Under the pieces are notes generated by a model that had not been told where the DNA came from, did no database searches, and saw nothing but the letters and a program-made list of their open reading frames with translations. Positions 54,527-63,770 of a stretch of DNA of 64,000 bases are shown here, one piece after another (the stretch's first letter is position 1; each line of letters opens with the position of its first letter). This DNA comes from Haloplanus salinarum (GTDB lineage: Archaea > Halobacteriota > Halobacteria > Halobacteriales > Haloferacaceae), in NCBI RefSeq assembly GCF_024498175.1, contig NZ_CP101823.1, positions 2,548,987 to 2,612,986 of the forward strand, written 5' to 3'. The position numbers were made by a program, and so were the translations under genes.

Positions 54527-56056
54527 ATGACCGAGGCCGCCGACCTCCTCCTGACGAACGCGGAGGTCCACACGCTGACCCGCCCCGACGAGACCCACGA
54601 GGCGGTCGCCATCCGCGACGGGCGGATCGTTCGCGTCGGCGACGCCTACGAACTGAACTTTCTCGCCGGCGTCGACACCCACACCCTCGACCTCGGGGGG
54701 CGGGTCCTCCTGCCCGGGTTCGTCGACGCCCACACCCACCTGGACGTTGTCGGGCGAAAGCTCGTCCACGCCGACCTCTCGACGGCCGGGAGCCGCGCGG
54801 ACGCGCTCGACGCGCTCCGCGAACGGGCCGACGCCGTCCCGGACGGCGACCCGGTCCTCGGGTTCGGGTACGACGAGTCGACGTGGGAGACGGCCGGCCA
54901 CCTCACCCGGCGCGACTTGGACGCCGTCGACGCCGCGGGGCCCGTCGTCGCCGTCCGCGAGGACCTCCACGTCGTCTCGCTGTCCTCGACGGGTATCGAA
55001 CGGTTCGGCGACGACCTGCCCGAGGCGGGGGTTCGGCACGAGGGTGGGGAGCCGACGGGCGTGGTCGTCGAGGCGGCCGCCGAGGCGGTCCTCGACGCCC
55101 TCGCGCCCGACGAATCGGGGACCGAGCGACTCCTCCGGGCCGCCCAGGAGCACGCGAACGAGCGGGGCGTGACGGGCGTCCACGACATGGTCCGGCGGTC
55201 CCACGCGCCGCGGGTCTACCGCGACCTGGCGGCGGCCGGGGAGTTGACCCTCCGGGTCCGGCTCAACTACTGGGCGGACCACCTCGACGCCCTCGTGGAG
55301 ACGGGGCTGCGGACGAACCACGGCGAGGGGCCGGTCCGGGTGGGCGCGATCAAGACGTTCACCGACGGGAGCATCGGCGGGCGGACGGCGCGACTCTCGT
55401 CGCCGTACGCGGACGCCCCCGACGAGCGCGGCGGGTGGACCGTCGGCCCCGAGGCGTTCCAGGACCTGCTGGACAGCGCCGGGGCGGCGGGGTTCCAAGT
55501 CGCCGCCCACGCCATCGGCGACGTGGCGGTCGGGGCCGTGGTCGACGCCTACGCCGACGCCGACCCCGCGACCGTCCGCCACCGGATCGAACACGCCGAA
55601 CTCGCGAGCGACGCGGCCATCGAGCGGATGGCCGACCTGGGCGTCGTCGCCTCCGTCCAGCCGAACTTCCACCGGTGGGCGGGCGAGTCGGGGCTGTACG
55701 CCGACCGCCTGGGCGACCGGCGGACCGAGACGAACCGGCTGGGTCGGCTGGCCGACGCGGACGTCCCGCTCGCCTTCGGGAGCGACTGCATGCCCCTCGA
55801 CCCGCTGGTCGGCGTCGCCCACGCCGTCGACGCGCCGACCGACGCCCAAGGGCTCGGCGTGACCGAGGCGCTGCGGGCGTACACGCTCGGCAGCGCGTAC
55901 GCCGGCTTCGACGAGGACCGACTGGGGACGGTCGAACCCGGCAAGCGTGCCGACCTGGTGGTCCTCGACGACTCGCCGTGGACGGCCGACGATATCGCCG
56001 CCGTCGACGTGGCGCTGACCGTCGTCGACGGCCGGATCGTCCACGAGGCGCTGTAG
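54527..56056 (+). CDS. Amidohydrolase, YtcJ-like
   Basis: A 509-residue metal-dependent hydrolase of the amidohydrolase superfamily. GFVDAHTHLDVVG near residue 64 has the first His pair. IKTFTDGSIGGRTA lies near residue 280, VAAHAIGDVAV near residue 325 carries the later His, and LAFGSDCMPLDPL the final Asp. N- and C-terminal beta-sandwich strands (VEPGKRADLVVLDDSPW) are typical. This class hydrolyses N-formyl or exocyclic amides; its natural substrates are uncertain. It sits just upstream of pyrF in the same direction without an obvious metabolic link. Confidence 0.9.
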   Translation: MTEAADLLLTNAEVHTLTRPDETHEAVAIRDGRIVRVGDAYELNFLAGVDTHTLDLGGRVLLPGFVDAHTHLDVVGRKLVHADLSTAGSRADALDALRERADAVPDGDPVLGFGYDESTWETAGHLTRRDLDAVDAAGPVVAVREDLHVVSLSSTGIERFGDDLPEAGVRHEGGEPTGVVVEAAAEAVLDALAPDESGTERLLRAAQEHANERGVTGVHDMVRRSHAPRVYRDLAAAGELTLRVRLNYWADHLDALVETGLRTNHGEGPVRVGAIKTFTDGSIGGRTARLSSPYADAPDERGGWTVGPEAFQDLLDSAGAAGFQVAAHAIGDVAVGAVVDAYADADPATVRHRIEHAELASDAAIERMADLGVVASVQPNFHRWAGESGLYADRLGDRRTETNRLGRLADADVPLAFGSDCMPLDPLVGVAHAVDAPTDAQGLGVTEALRAYTLGSAYAGFDEDRLGTVEPGKRADLVVLDDSPWTADDIAAVDVALTVVDGRIVHEAL

Positions 56057-56093
56057 TCGCAACCTTCTAGTCCGCGCCCCGCGGAGTCGGTCC

Positions 56094-56906
56094 ATGACCG
56101 CCTTCTTCGACCGTCTGAGCGAGCGGATCGACCGCGTCGACAGCGTCGTCTCGGTCGGCCTCGACGCCGACCCCGACCGGATCCCCGACTTCCTCGCCGA
56201 CCGCGACCTGCCGCGGTGGGCGTTCAACCGCCGGATCATCGACGCCACCCACGAACACGCGGCCTGCTACAAGCCGAACGCCGCCTTCTACGAGGACGCC
56301 GACGGCTGGCGGGCGCTCCGCGAGACGGTCGCCTACGCCCACGGGAAGGACGTGCCGGTCCTCTTGGACGCCAAGCGCGCCGACATCGGCAACACCTCCC
56401 GGCGGTACGCCGATCTGCTCGACGTCGCCGACGCGATCACCGTCAACCCCTACATGGGACGGGACTCGCTCGATCCCTTCCTCTCCCGTGCGGACGCGGG
56501 CGTGTTCGTCCTCTGTCGCACCTCGAACCCCGGCGGGGCCGACCTGCAGGACCTCGAACTCGCCGCCGGCGAACCGCTCTACCGGCGGGTGGCAGCGCTC
56601 GCGGATCTGTGGAACGAACACGGGAACGTCGGCCTGGTCGTCGGCGCGACGGCGCCGGCGGAACTGGAGACGCTGCGGGCCGAGGTGCCCGACCTCCCCT
56701 TCCTCGTCCCCGGCGTCGGGGCACAGGGGGGCGACGTCGAGGCGGCCGTCGAGTACGGCCTCGCCGACGGCGTCGGCCTCGTCAACTCCTCGCGAGGGAT
56801 CATCTTCTCGGGCGAAGACGCCCCTCGCGACGATCCGGACGCCTACTTCGGCGCGGCGGGCGAGGCGGCGAAACGGCTCAAGGGACGTCTCAACCGCCAC
56901 CGCTGA
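56094..56906 (+). CDS. pyrF: Orotidine 5'-phosphate decarboxylase (type 2)
   Basis: A 270-residue enzyme of UMP synthesis. The catalytic Asp-Lys-Asp set is D92-A-K94-R-A-D97 in LLDAKRADIGNT, and K60 (CYKPN) is the other charged residue. FLVPGVGAQGGDVE holds the phosphate-binding Gly residues near the C-terminus. The length corresponds to the longer type 2 form found in haloarchaea and some bacteria. The short zinc-finger gene at 56907 converges on it without spacing. ATG 56094 is the natural start. Confidence 0.95.
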   Translation: MTAFFDRLSERIDRVDSVVSVGLDADPDRIPDFLADRDLPRWAFNRRIIDATHEHAACYKPNAAFYEDADGWRALRETVAYAHGKDVPVLLDAKRADIGNTSRRYADLLDVADAITVNPYMGRDSLDPFLSRADAGVFVLCRTSNPGGADLQDLELAAGEPLYRRVAALADLWNEHGNVGLVVGATAPAELETLRAEVPDLPFLVPGVGAQGGDVEAAVEYGLADGVGLVNSSRGIIFSGEDAPRDDPDAYFGAAGEAAKRLKGRLNRHR

Positions 56907-57044
56907 TTACGTCCGCGCCGCGCAGTCGGCACACAGCCCGGTCGCGCGGTCGTAGTGGGTCCCACAGACGGCCGCCCCGCACCCGTCACAGGTGTCCACG
57001 GCCGCCGCGGACTCACAGATCTGACAGAGGTTCGTGACGCTCAC
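56907..57044 (-). CDS. 45-residue Cys-rich zinc-finger micro-protein
   Basis: From GTG 57044 the minus strand encodes VTNLCQICESAAAVDTC, then DGCGAAVCGTHYDRATGL and CADCAART before TAA (parts). The pattern of C-x2-C pairs with an intervening Cys and His is that of a compact two-site zinc finger. Every codon is consistent with protein use in a high-GC genome, and the family of short zinc-binding proteins is abundant in haloarchaea. It directly abuts the pyrF stop codon and precedes the membrane protein gene at 57070 in opposite genomic order on the same strand. Confidence 0.65.
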   Translation of the reverse strand: MSVTNLCQICESAAAVDTCDGCGAAVCGTHYDRATGLCADCAART

Positions 57045-57069
57045 GTCCGGCGTAGGGACGCGGCCGGTT

Positions 57070-57798
57070 TCAGAGTTCGGGGCGGTCCGTCCCGCGCAGT
57101 TGTTCGAAGGCGGCCGACACCGCCGCGACGTTGTACATCGTCATCGGGGCGACGAGGACGGCGGTCAGCAGAGGTGTCAGGGGTTCGAGGCCGGCGAGCG
57201 CGAGGACGAGACTCGCCAGCCCGAAGCCGACGCCGGCGGCCGCGCCGAGCGCCGCCACGACGACGACGAGGCCGAGGATCGACAGGCGGTTGCCGCGGGC
57301 CAGCCCCCAGCTTCGCCGCATCGCGGTGACGAAGTCGTCGCCTTCGACGGCGATATACATCGCCATGAACGCCAGCCCGACGAGCAGGAACAGGCCGGGA
57401 AGGATCAGGAAGACGAACCCGACGGTCACGAGGACCGACGTCAGGAGGCCGCCGACGACGAGGTTGGGGAGCGCCCACCCGACCCCGTCGGTCCAGAAGC
57501 CACGCGGGATGGCGTCGCGTTCGCCGGCGACGAAGGTCCGGATGGCCACGAGGCTCACCCAGGTGAGCACGAGGAGGGCGGCCGCGACGACGGCGGCCGC
57601 GACCGGCAGGGGGAGGCCGATCGGCGCGGGAATCGCAGCTGGGAGCCCGATCCGGGCGTAGAGGGCGTTCATCAGGACGTTGAAGCCGGTCTGGTAGACG
57701 GCGTACAGGCCGAGATAGCTGACGGTGAGGAGGGTGCCTGTCCGGCTGACGAGCCGGGAGCCGCCGCTCTGCAGGGCGGCACCGATACGGAGGGACAT
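57070..57798 (-). CDS. Six-helix membrane protein, haloarchaeal DUF
   Basis: A 242-residue integral membrane protein with hydrophobic segments near residues 20-40, 60-90, 110-135, 128-150, 172-195 and 200-225. The [21 protein letters not shown] loop before the fifth helix matches a widespread family of haloarchaeal membrane proteins resembling the glycerophosphoryl-diester-phosphodiesterase membrane domain. Function unknown. Start ATG 57798 ([12 protein letters not shown]). It could share transcription with the zinc-finger micro-protein downstream, separated by 25 bp. Confidence 0.75.
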   Translation of the reverse strand: MSLRIGAALQSGGSRLVSRTGTLLTVSYLGLYAVYQTGFNVLMNALYARIGLPAAIPAPIGLPLPVAAAVVAAALLVLTWVSLVAIRTFVAGERDAIPRGFWTDGVGWALPNLVVGGLLTSVLVTVGFVFLILPGLFLLVGLAFMAMYIAVEGDDFVTAMRRSWGLARGNRLSILGLVVVVAALGAAAGVGFGLASLVLALAGLEPLTPLLTAVLVAPMTMYNVAAVSAAFEQLRGTDRPEL

Positions 57799-57890
57799 AC
57801 GGCGACTCGCCGGGGAACCGACCTGAACCTTTCGCCGGGTCGCCGGCGACGGGCGAGACGCTTACAACGGTGGCGGACGGAGTAGGGGGC

Positions 57891-58379
57891 GTGGACAGGG
57901 ACCGGCTCGTACTCGGCCTGGCGGCGGTGTTCGCCGGCGTCACCACCGTACTGGTGGTGCTCGCGTTCGTCAGACAGCTGTTCTTGCTGTTTCTGGCGCT
58001 CCCCTTCGCGGCGACGACGTACATCATGTGGAGCCACGCGACGGGACGGCTGGCGGCGCGTACCCGACGGCGGGCGCGGCGGGCGTCGGGAGCGAGGACG
58101 GCACGGGCCGGGTCGAACCCCGGCCCCGGCGGCTTCGGCGCCACGGCCCGCGGTGCGGCCGGCCGGGGGGCCACCGGCGGACGGACCGACACCGCGGCCG
58201 AGACCGGCCCGACCCGGCGGGAAGCGTACGAGCGGCTCGACCTCGACCCGGACGCCGCCGACGACGAGGTGCGGCGCGCCTACCGGGCGAAAGTCAAGGA
58301 GGTCCATCCCGACACCGAGGGCGGCGACGAGGAGCGGTTCAAGCGCGTGAACCGCGCGTACGAGCGACTGCAGGACTGA
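57891..58379 (+). CDS. Membrane-anchored J-domain protein
   Basis: A 162-residue protein with an N-terminal membrane region ([21 protein letters not shown] and [17 protein letters not shown]), a basic Arg/Ala linker, a Gly-rich low-complexity part and a C-terminal J domain ([32 protein letters not shown], part) with the HPD motif that stimulates DnaK. Most J-proteins are soluble with N-terminal J domains, so this is a divergent, membrane-tethered co-chaperone likely to recruit Hsp70 to the membrane. GTG 57891 is chosen over GTG 57870 since CTTACA at 57861-57866 is a fitting TATA position. Confidence 0.85.
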   Translation: MDRDRLVLGLAAVFAGVTTVLVVLAFVRQLFLLFLALPFAATTYIMWSHATGRLAARTRRRARRASGARTARAGSNPGPGGFGATARGAAGRGATGGRTDTAAETGPTRREAYERLDLDPDAADDEVRRAYRAKVKEVHPDTEGGDEERFKRVNRAYERLQD

Positions 58380-58453
58380 CTCCGGACCGCTCGTGTGTCG
58401 AACGTACCCACACGACGGAAAGGGTTTTGCCGGGTGATAGCGTACCACGGTCC

Positions 58454-60058
58454 ATGACCGCCGATCGGGCCGCGCTGGAGCAGGCCCTGGAACGCGGCGA
58501 GGAGGAGGGCGGCCCAATCGAGTTCAAGGAACGGCTCTCCCGGGACGTCCACCTCGTGGACGGGCGGATGGAGAGTCTGGCGGCACAGCTTCGCCACCGC
58601 GTGCTGTCGGGCGACGGCGAGGCAACCTACGTCGTGGGCGTCACGGACGACGGCCACGTGGCCGGCATCGAACCGTCGGCGTTCTCGGAGTCGATGGACG
58701 TGCTCTCCTTGCTCGCCGAGGAGGCAGGGACTCACATCGAGGACGTGGAGACTTGGGGGGTCGGGCGCGAGGACGAGGACGGACTGGTCGGCGTCGCCAC
58801 GGTCCGCGAGGGTTCCATCCTCGACACGGACGACACCCACATCGTCGTCGGCACCGCCGGGCACGTCGACCACGGCAAGAGCACGCTCGTCGGGACGCTC
58901 GTCACCGGGCAGGCCGACGACGGGGAGGGAGGGACCCGGTCGTATCTCGACGTCCAGCCCCACGAGGTCGAACGCGGCCTCTCGGCTGACCTCTCCTATG
59001 CGGTGTACGGCTTCGACGGCGACGGCCCGGTGCGGATGGACAACCCCCACCGGAAGTCGGACCGCGCACGCGTCGTCGAGGAGTCCGAACGGCTCGTCTC
59101 CTTCGTCGACACCGTGGGTCACGAGCCGTGGCTGCGGACCACGATCCGCGGGCTGGTCGGGCAGAAACTCGACTACGGGCTCCTGACGGTCGCCGCGGAC
59201 GACGGCCCGACGAGGACCACCCGCGAACATCTCGGCATCCTGTTGGCGACGGAACTGCCGACCATGGTTGCGATCACCAAGGCCGATCTCGTGAGCGAGG
59301 AACGGCTACAGGAGGTCGAACGCGCGGTCGAGCGCCTCCTGCGGGACGTCGAGGAGACGCCGCTCCGGATCGAGCGCCACGGCGTGAGCGCCGCGGCCGA
59401 GGAGATCGGCGACGTGGTGCCGATCCTGCGGACCAGCGCCGTCTCGGAGGCGGGACTCGACGCCCTCGACGACCTGTTCGAGCGCCTGCCGAAGACCAAC
59501 GGCGGCGAGGGCGACTTCCGGATGTACATCGACCGGACGTACTCGGTGACCGGCGTCGGCGCCGTCGCCTCCGGGACGATCAACGCCGGCAGCGTCGAGG
59601 CGGGCGACGAACTCCTCCTCGGACCGATGCCCGACGGCTCCTTCCGCGAGGTGGAGGTCCGCTCCATCGAGATGCATTACCACCGGGTCGACCGCGCGGA
59701 GGCGGGGCGGATCGTCGGCATCGCGCTCAAGGGCGTCACCGAACCCGCGGTCGAACGCGGGATGGTGCTCCTGCCGGCGGACGCCGACCCCACGCCGGTC
59801 CGCGAGTTCGAGGCCGAGGTGGTCGTCCTCAACCACCCGACCCGAATCGGGACGGGCTACGAACCCGTCGTCCACCTGGAGACGATCAGCGAGGCGGCGG
59901 TCTTCCGCCCCGAGGGTGGCCACCTCCTCCCCGGCGACCGCGGCACGGCGACGGTCGAGTTCAAGTTCCGCCCGTACCTGATCGAGGAGGGCCAGCGGTT
60001 CGTCTTCCGGGAGGGTCGGAGCAAGGGCGTCGGGACGGTTACCGACATCGACGGGTAG
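58454..60058 (+). CDS. GTPBP1-like translational GTPase
   Basis: A 534-residue protein of the GTPBP1/2 branch of the EF-Tu superfamily. An N-terminal extension of about 130 residues precedes G1 GTAGHVDHGKSTLVG. Switch II DTVGHEP and the base-recognising TKAD (in AITKADLVSEE) are in order, and a SAVSE-like element follows. Beta-barrel domains II and III follow (YSVTGVGAVASGTI and MHYHRVDRAEAGRIVGIALKG). The human protein delivers aminoacyl-tRNA and assists mRNA decay; in archaea the role is open. The S-layer gene follows with a separate promoter. Confidence 0.9.
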   Translation: MTADRAALEQALERGEEEGGPIEFKERLSRDVHLVDGRMESLAAQLRHRVLSGDGEATYVVGVTDDGHVAGIEPSAFSESMDVLSLLAEEAGTHIEDVETWGVGREDEDGLVGVATVREGSILDTDDTHIVVGTAGHVDHGKSTLVGTLVTGQADDGEGGTRSYLDVQPHEVERGLSADLSYAVYGFDGDGPVRMDNPHRKSDRARVVEESERLVSFVDTVGHEPWLRTTIRGLVGQKLDYGLLTVAADDGPTRTTREHLGILLATELPTMVAITKADLVSEERLQEVERAVERLLRDVEETPLRIERHGVSAAAEEIGDVVPILRTSAVSEAGLDALDDLFERLPKTNGGEGDFRMYIDRTYSVTGVGAVASGTINAGSVEAGDELLLGPMPDGSFREVEVRSIEMHYHRVDRAEAGRIVGIALKGVTEPAVERGMVLLPADADPTPVREFEAEVVVLNHPTRIGTGYEPVVHLETISEAAVFRPEGGHLLPGDRGTATVEFKFRPYLIEEGQRFVFREGRSKGVGTVTDIDG

Positions 60059-60126
60059 GAAATGCCCCGTCGTCCCGCTCCGGAGGGCGACGACGGTGCC
60101 GCCGCGGGTCGGCGTCCAACACAAGA

Positions 60127-60231
60127 CATTTTACGTAGACGGTATGAACAATCATCCGGAACCCCGGGGATAGCCCTCCAGCGCGCGACACACGTTCGAT
60201 GACACGTGTCGCATCCCCGGGACCAACAATC
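60127..60231 (+). promoter_or_regulatory. Promoter and 5' leader of the S-layer glycoprotein gene
   Basis: CATTTTAC (60127-60134) is the TATA candidate, giving transcription near 60155 and a leader of about 75 nt, unusual where leaderless mRNAs dominate. The leader contains GCGACAC (60185-60191) and GTGTCGC (60206-60212), a 7-bp stem over a 14-nt loop, about 20 nt before the ATG. No Shine-Dalgarno sequence precedes the ATG (ACCAACAATC). Long structured leaders are known for csg genes. Confidence 0.6.
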
Positions 60232-63216
60232 ATGACAGGAAACAGTACCAAGATCCGCGCGGTCGTTCTCGCGGCGCTCATGGTGTTCAGCGTCTTCGCT
60301 GGCACCGTGGCGCTGTCGGGGACGGCTGCGGCCGATGTCAGTAACATCGGTAACACCAACGCGACAGACGTGACCGCTGGTTCCAGCGGTCAGGCGCAGA
60401 CAGTATCGTTCAACGCCACCGGCGGCTCCGGTGGGACGGATAACTTCACACTGGTATACTCCGGCTCCGGCGCGAGTGACGTTACGGCCGCCGGCATCAG
60501 TAACATCGACGTCTCCGGTAACGTCGACGGCACTCCGACAAGTGTGAACAACAGCACGGTCACCAGCAGCGGTGACATCGTGGTCGGCCTCGATAACGTC
60601 AACTCGACGTCGCTGACTACCACGAACGCGCTGTCGAACCAGACGAGCGTCACCATCGACGCCACGGTCGACGTCGGCTCGGGCATCACCACCGGCTCCC
60701 GGACGCTCGGCATCAGTACGCAGTCGTCCGGTAGCGTCGGCAGCGCCTCGTTCAACGTGAACGTGGCCAGCCCGAGCAACAACCGTGCCGGTAACGCGGA
60801 CGGCACTGACGACTTCGACACCGCGGACGGTGAAGGCTACATCTTCCCCGGTGCGACGGTCTTCCAGGGCGAGTCCGACGTCTTCCTGGGTGACAGCTTC
60901 GACGGCACCCCGACGAAGGACGCCGGGAACGACGAGGGTGTTCCGCTCGAAACGCCGAACATCCCCCAGAGCCAGTCCACCGGTAGCTACACTGACGACA
61001 GCGGCAACAGCGTCACTGTCCAGACGCCGCGTGTCACCACGCTGGACGTCCTGAACAGCAACCTCAACGACATCGCCGGCGGTTCGGTCGCGGAAGGTAC
61101 CAGCCCGAGTTCCGACAGCGACGGTAGCGGTGCTGGTAACCTGACGGTCATCGGCGCCTGGAACTACCAGAACGCCGAGGACCTCGAACTGACCGTCGAG
61201 GACGACTCCGGTCTCGACGTGACCGGTGACGTCGTCGACGACAACGTCAACCCGTCCAACAGTCCCATCCGGTCGGCCGGCGACCGCGGGACCGAGTACA
61301 CGACCGATGATGGTAGCGATCGCGGTGGCGACATCTCCGACAACGAAGTCGCCTACCCGATCGACCTCGCGAACACGGGTACCGGCACCTACACGATCTC
61401 CCTCGCTGGCACGGACGACCTCGGCTTCGGTGAGGCGTCCCAGTCCACGACCATCACCGTCACCGGTGACGACGACGCGAACCTCGTGCTCGACTCGGAC
61501 GAAGTCACTCGCGGCGAGGACGTCCGCTTCGAGATCCAGGGTTCGGACGCCGGTGACACCCACACGGTCATCATCGAGTCCGACGACTTCCGTGACGACA
61601 CCCTGACTGCGGAGAACGCCGCGCGCATCTTCCGCCAGGTTGGCGACACGGGCGAAGTCGGCTTCGTGAACAACTCCGGTGACACTGCGGTCAACCGCTC
61701 GGTTGCGGACTCGACCGGAGTCTCCGGCACCATCGACTACGCGTACGCGAACATCACCATCGACGACGACACCGGTGTCGGCGTCGGTCAGGTCGAAACG
61801 CAGTACCTCGACGACTCGGACGTCGACCTCACGCTGTACAACGCCTCGACTCAGGTTCCCTTCGAGATCGGCAGCAACACCGATCAGGAGGGTGAGGACG
61901 ACGAGCAGACCCTCACCGTCAACGAAGGCGACCTCACCATCGAGTCGCCCGGCGGCACCTACGTCGTCGGCAGCGAAGTCGACATCAACGGCACGGCCTC
62001 GGAAGGCATCGACGAAGTCGCCTTCTACGCCCGCCGGAACAACAACTACGAACACGTCCCGATCGACGGGGAGGACACGCTCACCGTCGACGCTGACGAC
62101 ACCTTCGAAGAGGAAGACATCGTCCTCTCGGAGGACAGCGATATCCTGAGCCAGCCGGGCACCTACCGCTTCGGCGCGCTCGACGTCGACGGACTCAACC
62201 AGCCCGTGACCGACGACCTGACGACCTCGGAGTTCAACACGAACACGAGCACGCAGATGTCCCTGCGTGTGACCGACACGGAACTGACGGCCAACGTCAA
62301 GACCGTGGGCGGGCAGGTCTCGACGACCGACTCGACGGTCAACATCTCGGGCACCGCGTTCGGTGCCAGTAACGTCGACGTGATCTTCGTCGGCGACCGT
62401 GGCAACACCTACACCACGGACATCTCCGTGGACGACGACAACACGTTCTCGGAGGACGAGGTCACGATCAACAACGTCCAGGGCTCCCAGAGTGTCAGCG
62501 TCCACGTCCTGTTCCCGGGTCGTGACGGCAACTACGGCAACACGGACACGGACGTTGTCGACGACATCGTGCCGAGCGACGGCACGCTGACGGGCGCTCA
62601 GGTCCGTGCCCGGATCGTGGACAACACGACTGAAGCAGTCGCGAGCGACGACCGGATGGTCACCTCGACGTTCCGGTACGCCGACGCGCAGTCGACGATC
62701 CAGAACGTCTACCCCGAAGGCATGGAAGCCTCGGGCGTCAACCCGGTCGGAGTCGACGACACGATGGTCGTCGAAGGCCAGACGAACCTCCGTCCGGACG
62801 ACAACTCGATCACGGCCGAACTGCTGACGACCGAGGGCGACTCGGTCGCGCTGTCGACGACCGACGAGTGGTCCTACGACGGCACGTGGTCGACCACCAT
62901 CGAGCTTGAGGACGTCCAGACGGGGACGTACGACCTCGAAGCCGACGACGGTGAGAACACGGACATCGTCACCGTAGAGATCGTCCAGAACGTCCAGACG
63001 GCGACGCCGGAACCGACGGAGACGCCGGAACCGACGCCGACTGAGACGGCAACGCCCGAACCGACGGCCACGGCAACGCCCGAGCCGACGGACACGGCGA
63101 CCGCCGAACCGACCGACACGCCGACGCCCACCGAGGGCGGCGGCCCCGGCTTCGGCGCCATCGTCGCGGTCATCGCGCTGCTCGCGGCCGCGCTGCTGGC
63201 CACCCGGCGCGACTAA
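60232..63216 (+). CDS. S-layer glycoprotein with PGF-CTERM signal
   Basis: A 994-residue major cell-surface protein. A signal peptide (KIRAVVLAALMVFSVFAGTVALSG, part, cleavage near TAAA-DVSN) starts the precursor. Repeated Ig-like beta domains follow with many Asn-x-Thr/Ser sequons, and VFQGESDVFLG is the surface-glycoprotein signature. A Thr/Pro/Glu repeat linker (ATPEPTETPEPTPTETATPE) for O-glycosylation and GGGPGFGAIVAVIALLAAALLA before Arg-Arg end the protein (parts), the archaeosortase signal. Acidic residues and favoured codons indicate very high expression. The cell envelope is thought to be built from this protein alone. ATG 60232 is used; ATG 60199 lies inside the leader hairpin. Confidence 0.95.
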   Translation: MTGNSTKIRAVVLAALMVFSVFAGTVALSGTAAADVSNIGNTNATDVTAGSSGQAQTVSFNATGGSGGTDNFTLVYSGSGASDVTAAGISNIDVSGNVDGTPTSVNNSTVTSSGDIVVGLDNVNSTSLTTTNALSNQTSVTIDATVDVGSGITTGSRTLGISTQSSGSVGSASFNVNVASPSNNRAGNADGTDDFDTADGEGYIFPGATVFQGESDVFLGDSFDGTPTKDAGNDEGVPLETPNIPQSQSTGSYTDDSGNSVTVQTPRVTTLDVLNSNLNDIAGGSVAEGTSPSSDSDGSGAGNLTVIGAWNYQNAEDLELTVEDDSGLDVTGDVVDDNVNPSNSPIRSAGDRGTEYTTDDGSDRGGDISDNEVAYPIDLANTGTGTYTISLAGTDDLGFGEASQSTTITVTGDDDANLVLDSDEVTRGEDVRFEIQGSDAGDTHTVIIESDDFRDDTLTAENAARIFRQVGDTGEVGFVNNSGDTAVNRSVADSTGVSGTIDYAYANITIDDDTGVGVGQVETQYLDDSDVDLTLYNASTQVPFEIGSNTDQEGEDDEQTLTVNEGDLTIESPGGTYVVGSEVDINGTASEGIDEVAFYARRNNNYEHVPIDGEDTLTVDADDTFEEEDIVLSEDSDILSQPGTYRFGALDVDGLNQPVTDDLTTSEFNTNTSTQMSLRVTDTELTANVKTVGGQVSTTDSTVNISGTAFGASNVDVIFVGDRGNTYTTDISVDDDNTFSEDEVTINNVQGSQSVSVHVLFPGRDGNYGNTDTDVVDDIVPSDGTLTGAQVRARIVDNTTEAVASDDRMVTSTFRYADAQSTIQNVYPEGMEASGVNPVGVDDTMVVEGQTNLRPDDNSITAELLTTEGDSVALSTTDEWSYDGTWSTTIELEDVQTGTYDLEADDGENTDIVTVEIVQNVQTATPEPTETPEPTPTETATPEPTATATPEPTDTATAEPTDTPTPTEGGGPGFGAIVAVIALLAAALLATRRD

Positions 63217-63228
63217 CTGATCACGACT

Positions 63229-63265
63229 GACCGCCGAAAGCGGTCACCCGACACGGTCTCTTTTA
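63229..63265 (+). terminator. Terminator-like hairpin after the S-layer gene
   Basis: GACCGC (63229-63234) and GCGGTC (63240-63245) pair over CGAAA, followed 13 bases later by a TCTCTTTTAT stretch. A strong 3' end is expected for such an abundant mRNA. Confidence 0.6.
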
Positions 63266-63337
63266 TCGAACTCACCCACACAGCGACGGCCGGGTCGCAA
63301 ACGATATACCGTCGCCGTCCGCCCCTCGGAACGAACG

Positions 63338-63682
63338 ATGCCCGACCGTATCATGTCCGGTGACCCCGGCGAGCGTCCCTACGGGGGAACGTGTCCGGCC
63401 TGCAAGCGGGAGTATCGACGCGCGATCACGTTCACCGGCGACGGGGTGATCAGGGGCGAACTCACGGGAGACGTCTGTATCACGCCAGAGTTCCTGTTCG
63501 CTCACTCGGAGATCACGGTCGCCGAGCCCGACGACGACTTCCCGACCAAGGAAGTGGGTGGAATGGGGAACAGACGGGAGATCCCGGTCGAGCCGACGGC
63601 GGTGACGGACGTCTGGGTCTCGGCGGATTCGGCGGGTTCCGAGGACGACGGGTTCGTCTTCCCCGACGCGGACGAGGAGTAG
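63338..63682 (+). CDS. Small zinc-pair protein, haloarchaeal hypothetical
   Basis: A 114-residue acidic protein with GTCPACKREYRRAITF early on (one Cys pair) and a single Cys in GDVCITPEF, then a long acidic C-terminal part (SAGSEDDGFVFPDADEE). Not enough Cys for a full zinc ribbon, so a dimeric or mixed site is possible. GATATACC at about 63302-63309 is a good TATA box 28-30 bp before ATG 63338. No family recognised. Confidence 0.65.
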   Translation: MPDRIMSGDPGERPYGGTCPACKREYRRAITFTGDGVIRGELTGDVCITPEFLFAHSEITVAEPDDDFPTKEVGGMGNRREIPVEPTAVTDVWVSADSAGSEDDGFVFPDADEE

Positions 63683-63770
63683 CGGGAGCGAAACGGGACC
63701 ACCGTTCCGGTCGTGTTGCCCGTGGATCCAGCCGCGACGGGGTCAATATCGTGGGGATCGACGATTCGAT

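Noticed and set aside
60144-60173. Nine-codon open frame in the S-layer leader, read as a possible leader peptide
   Set aside because: The TATA box at 60127 puts the transcription start at about 60155, after this ATG, so it would not be in the mRNA.
60999-63130. CRISPR-like or tandem DNA repeats in the S-layer gene linker
   Set aside because: The Thr/Pro/Glu codon repeats encode the glycosylated stalk and have no regular spacer structure; no CRISPR array was seen anywhere.
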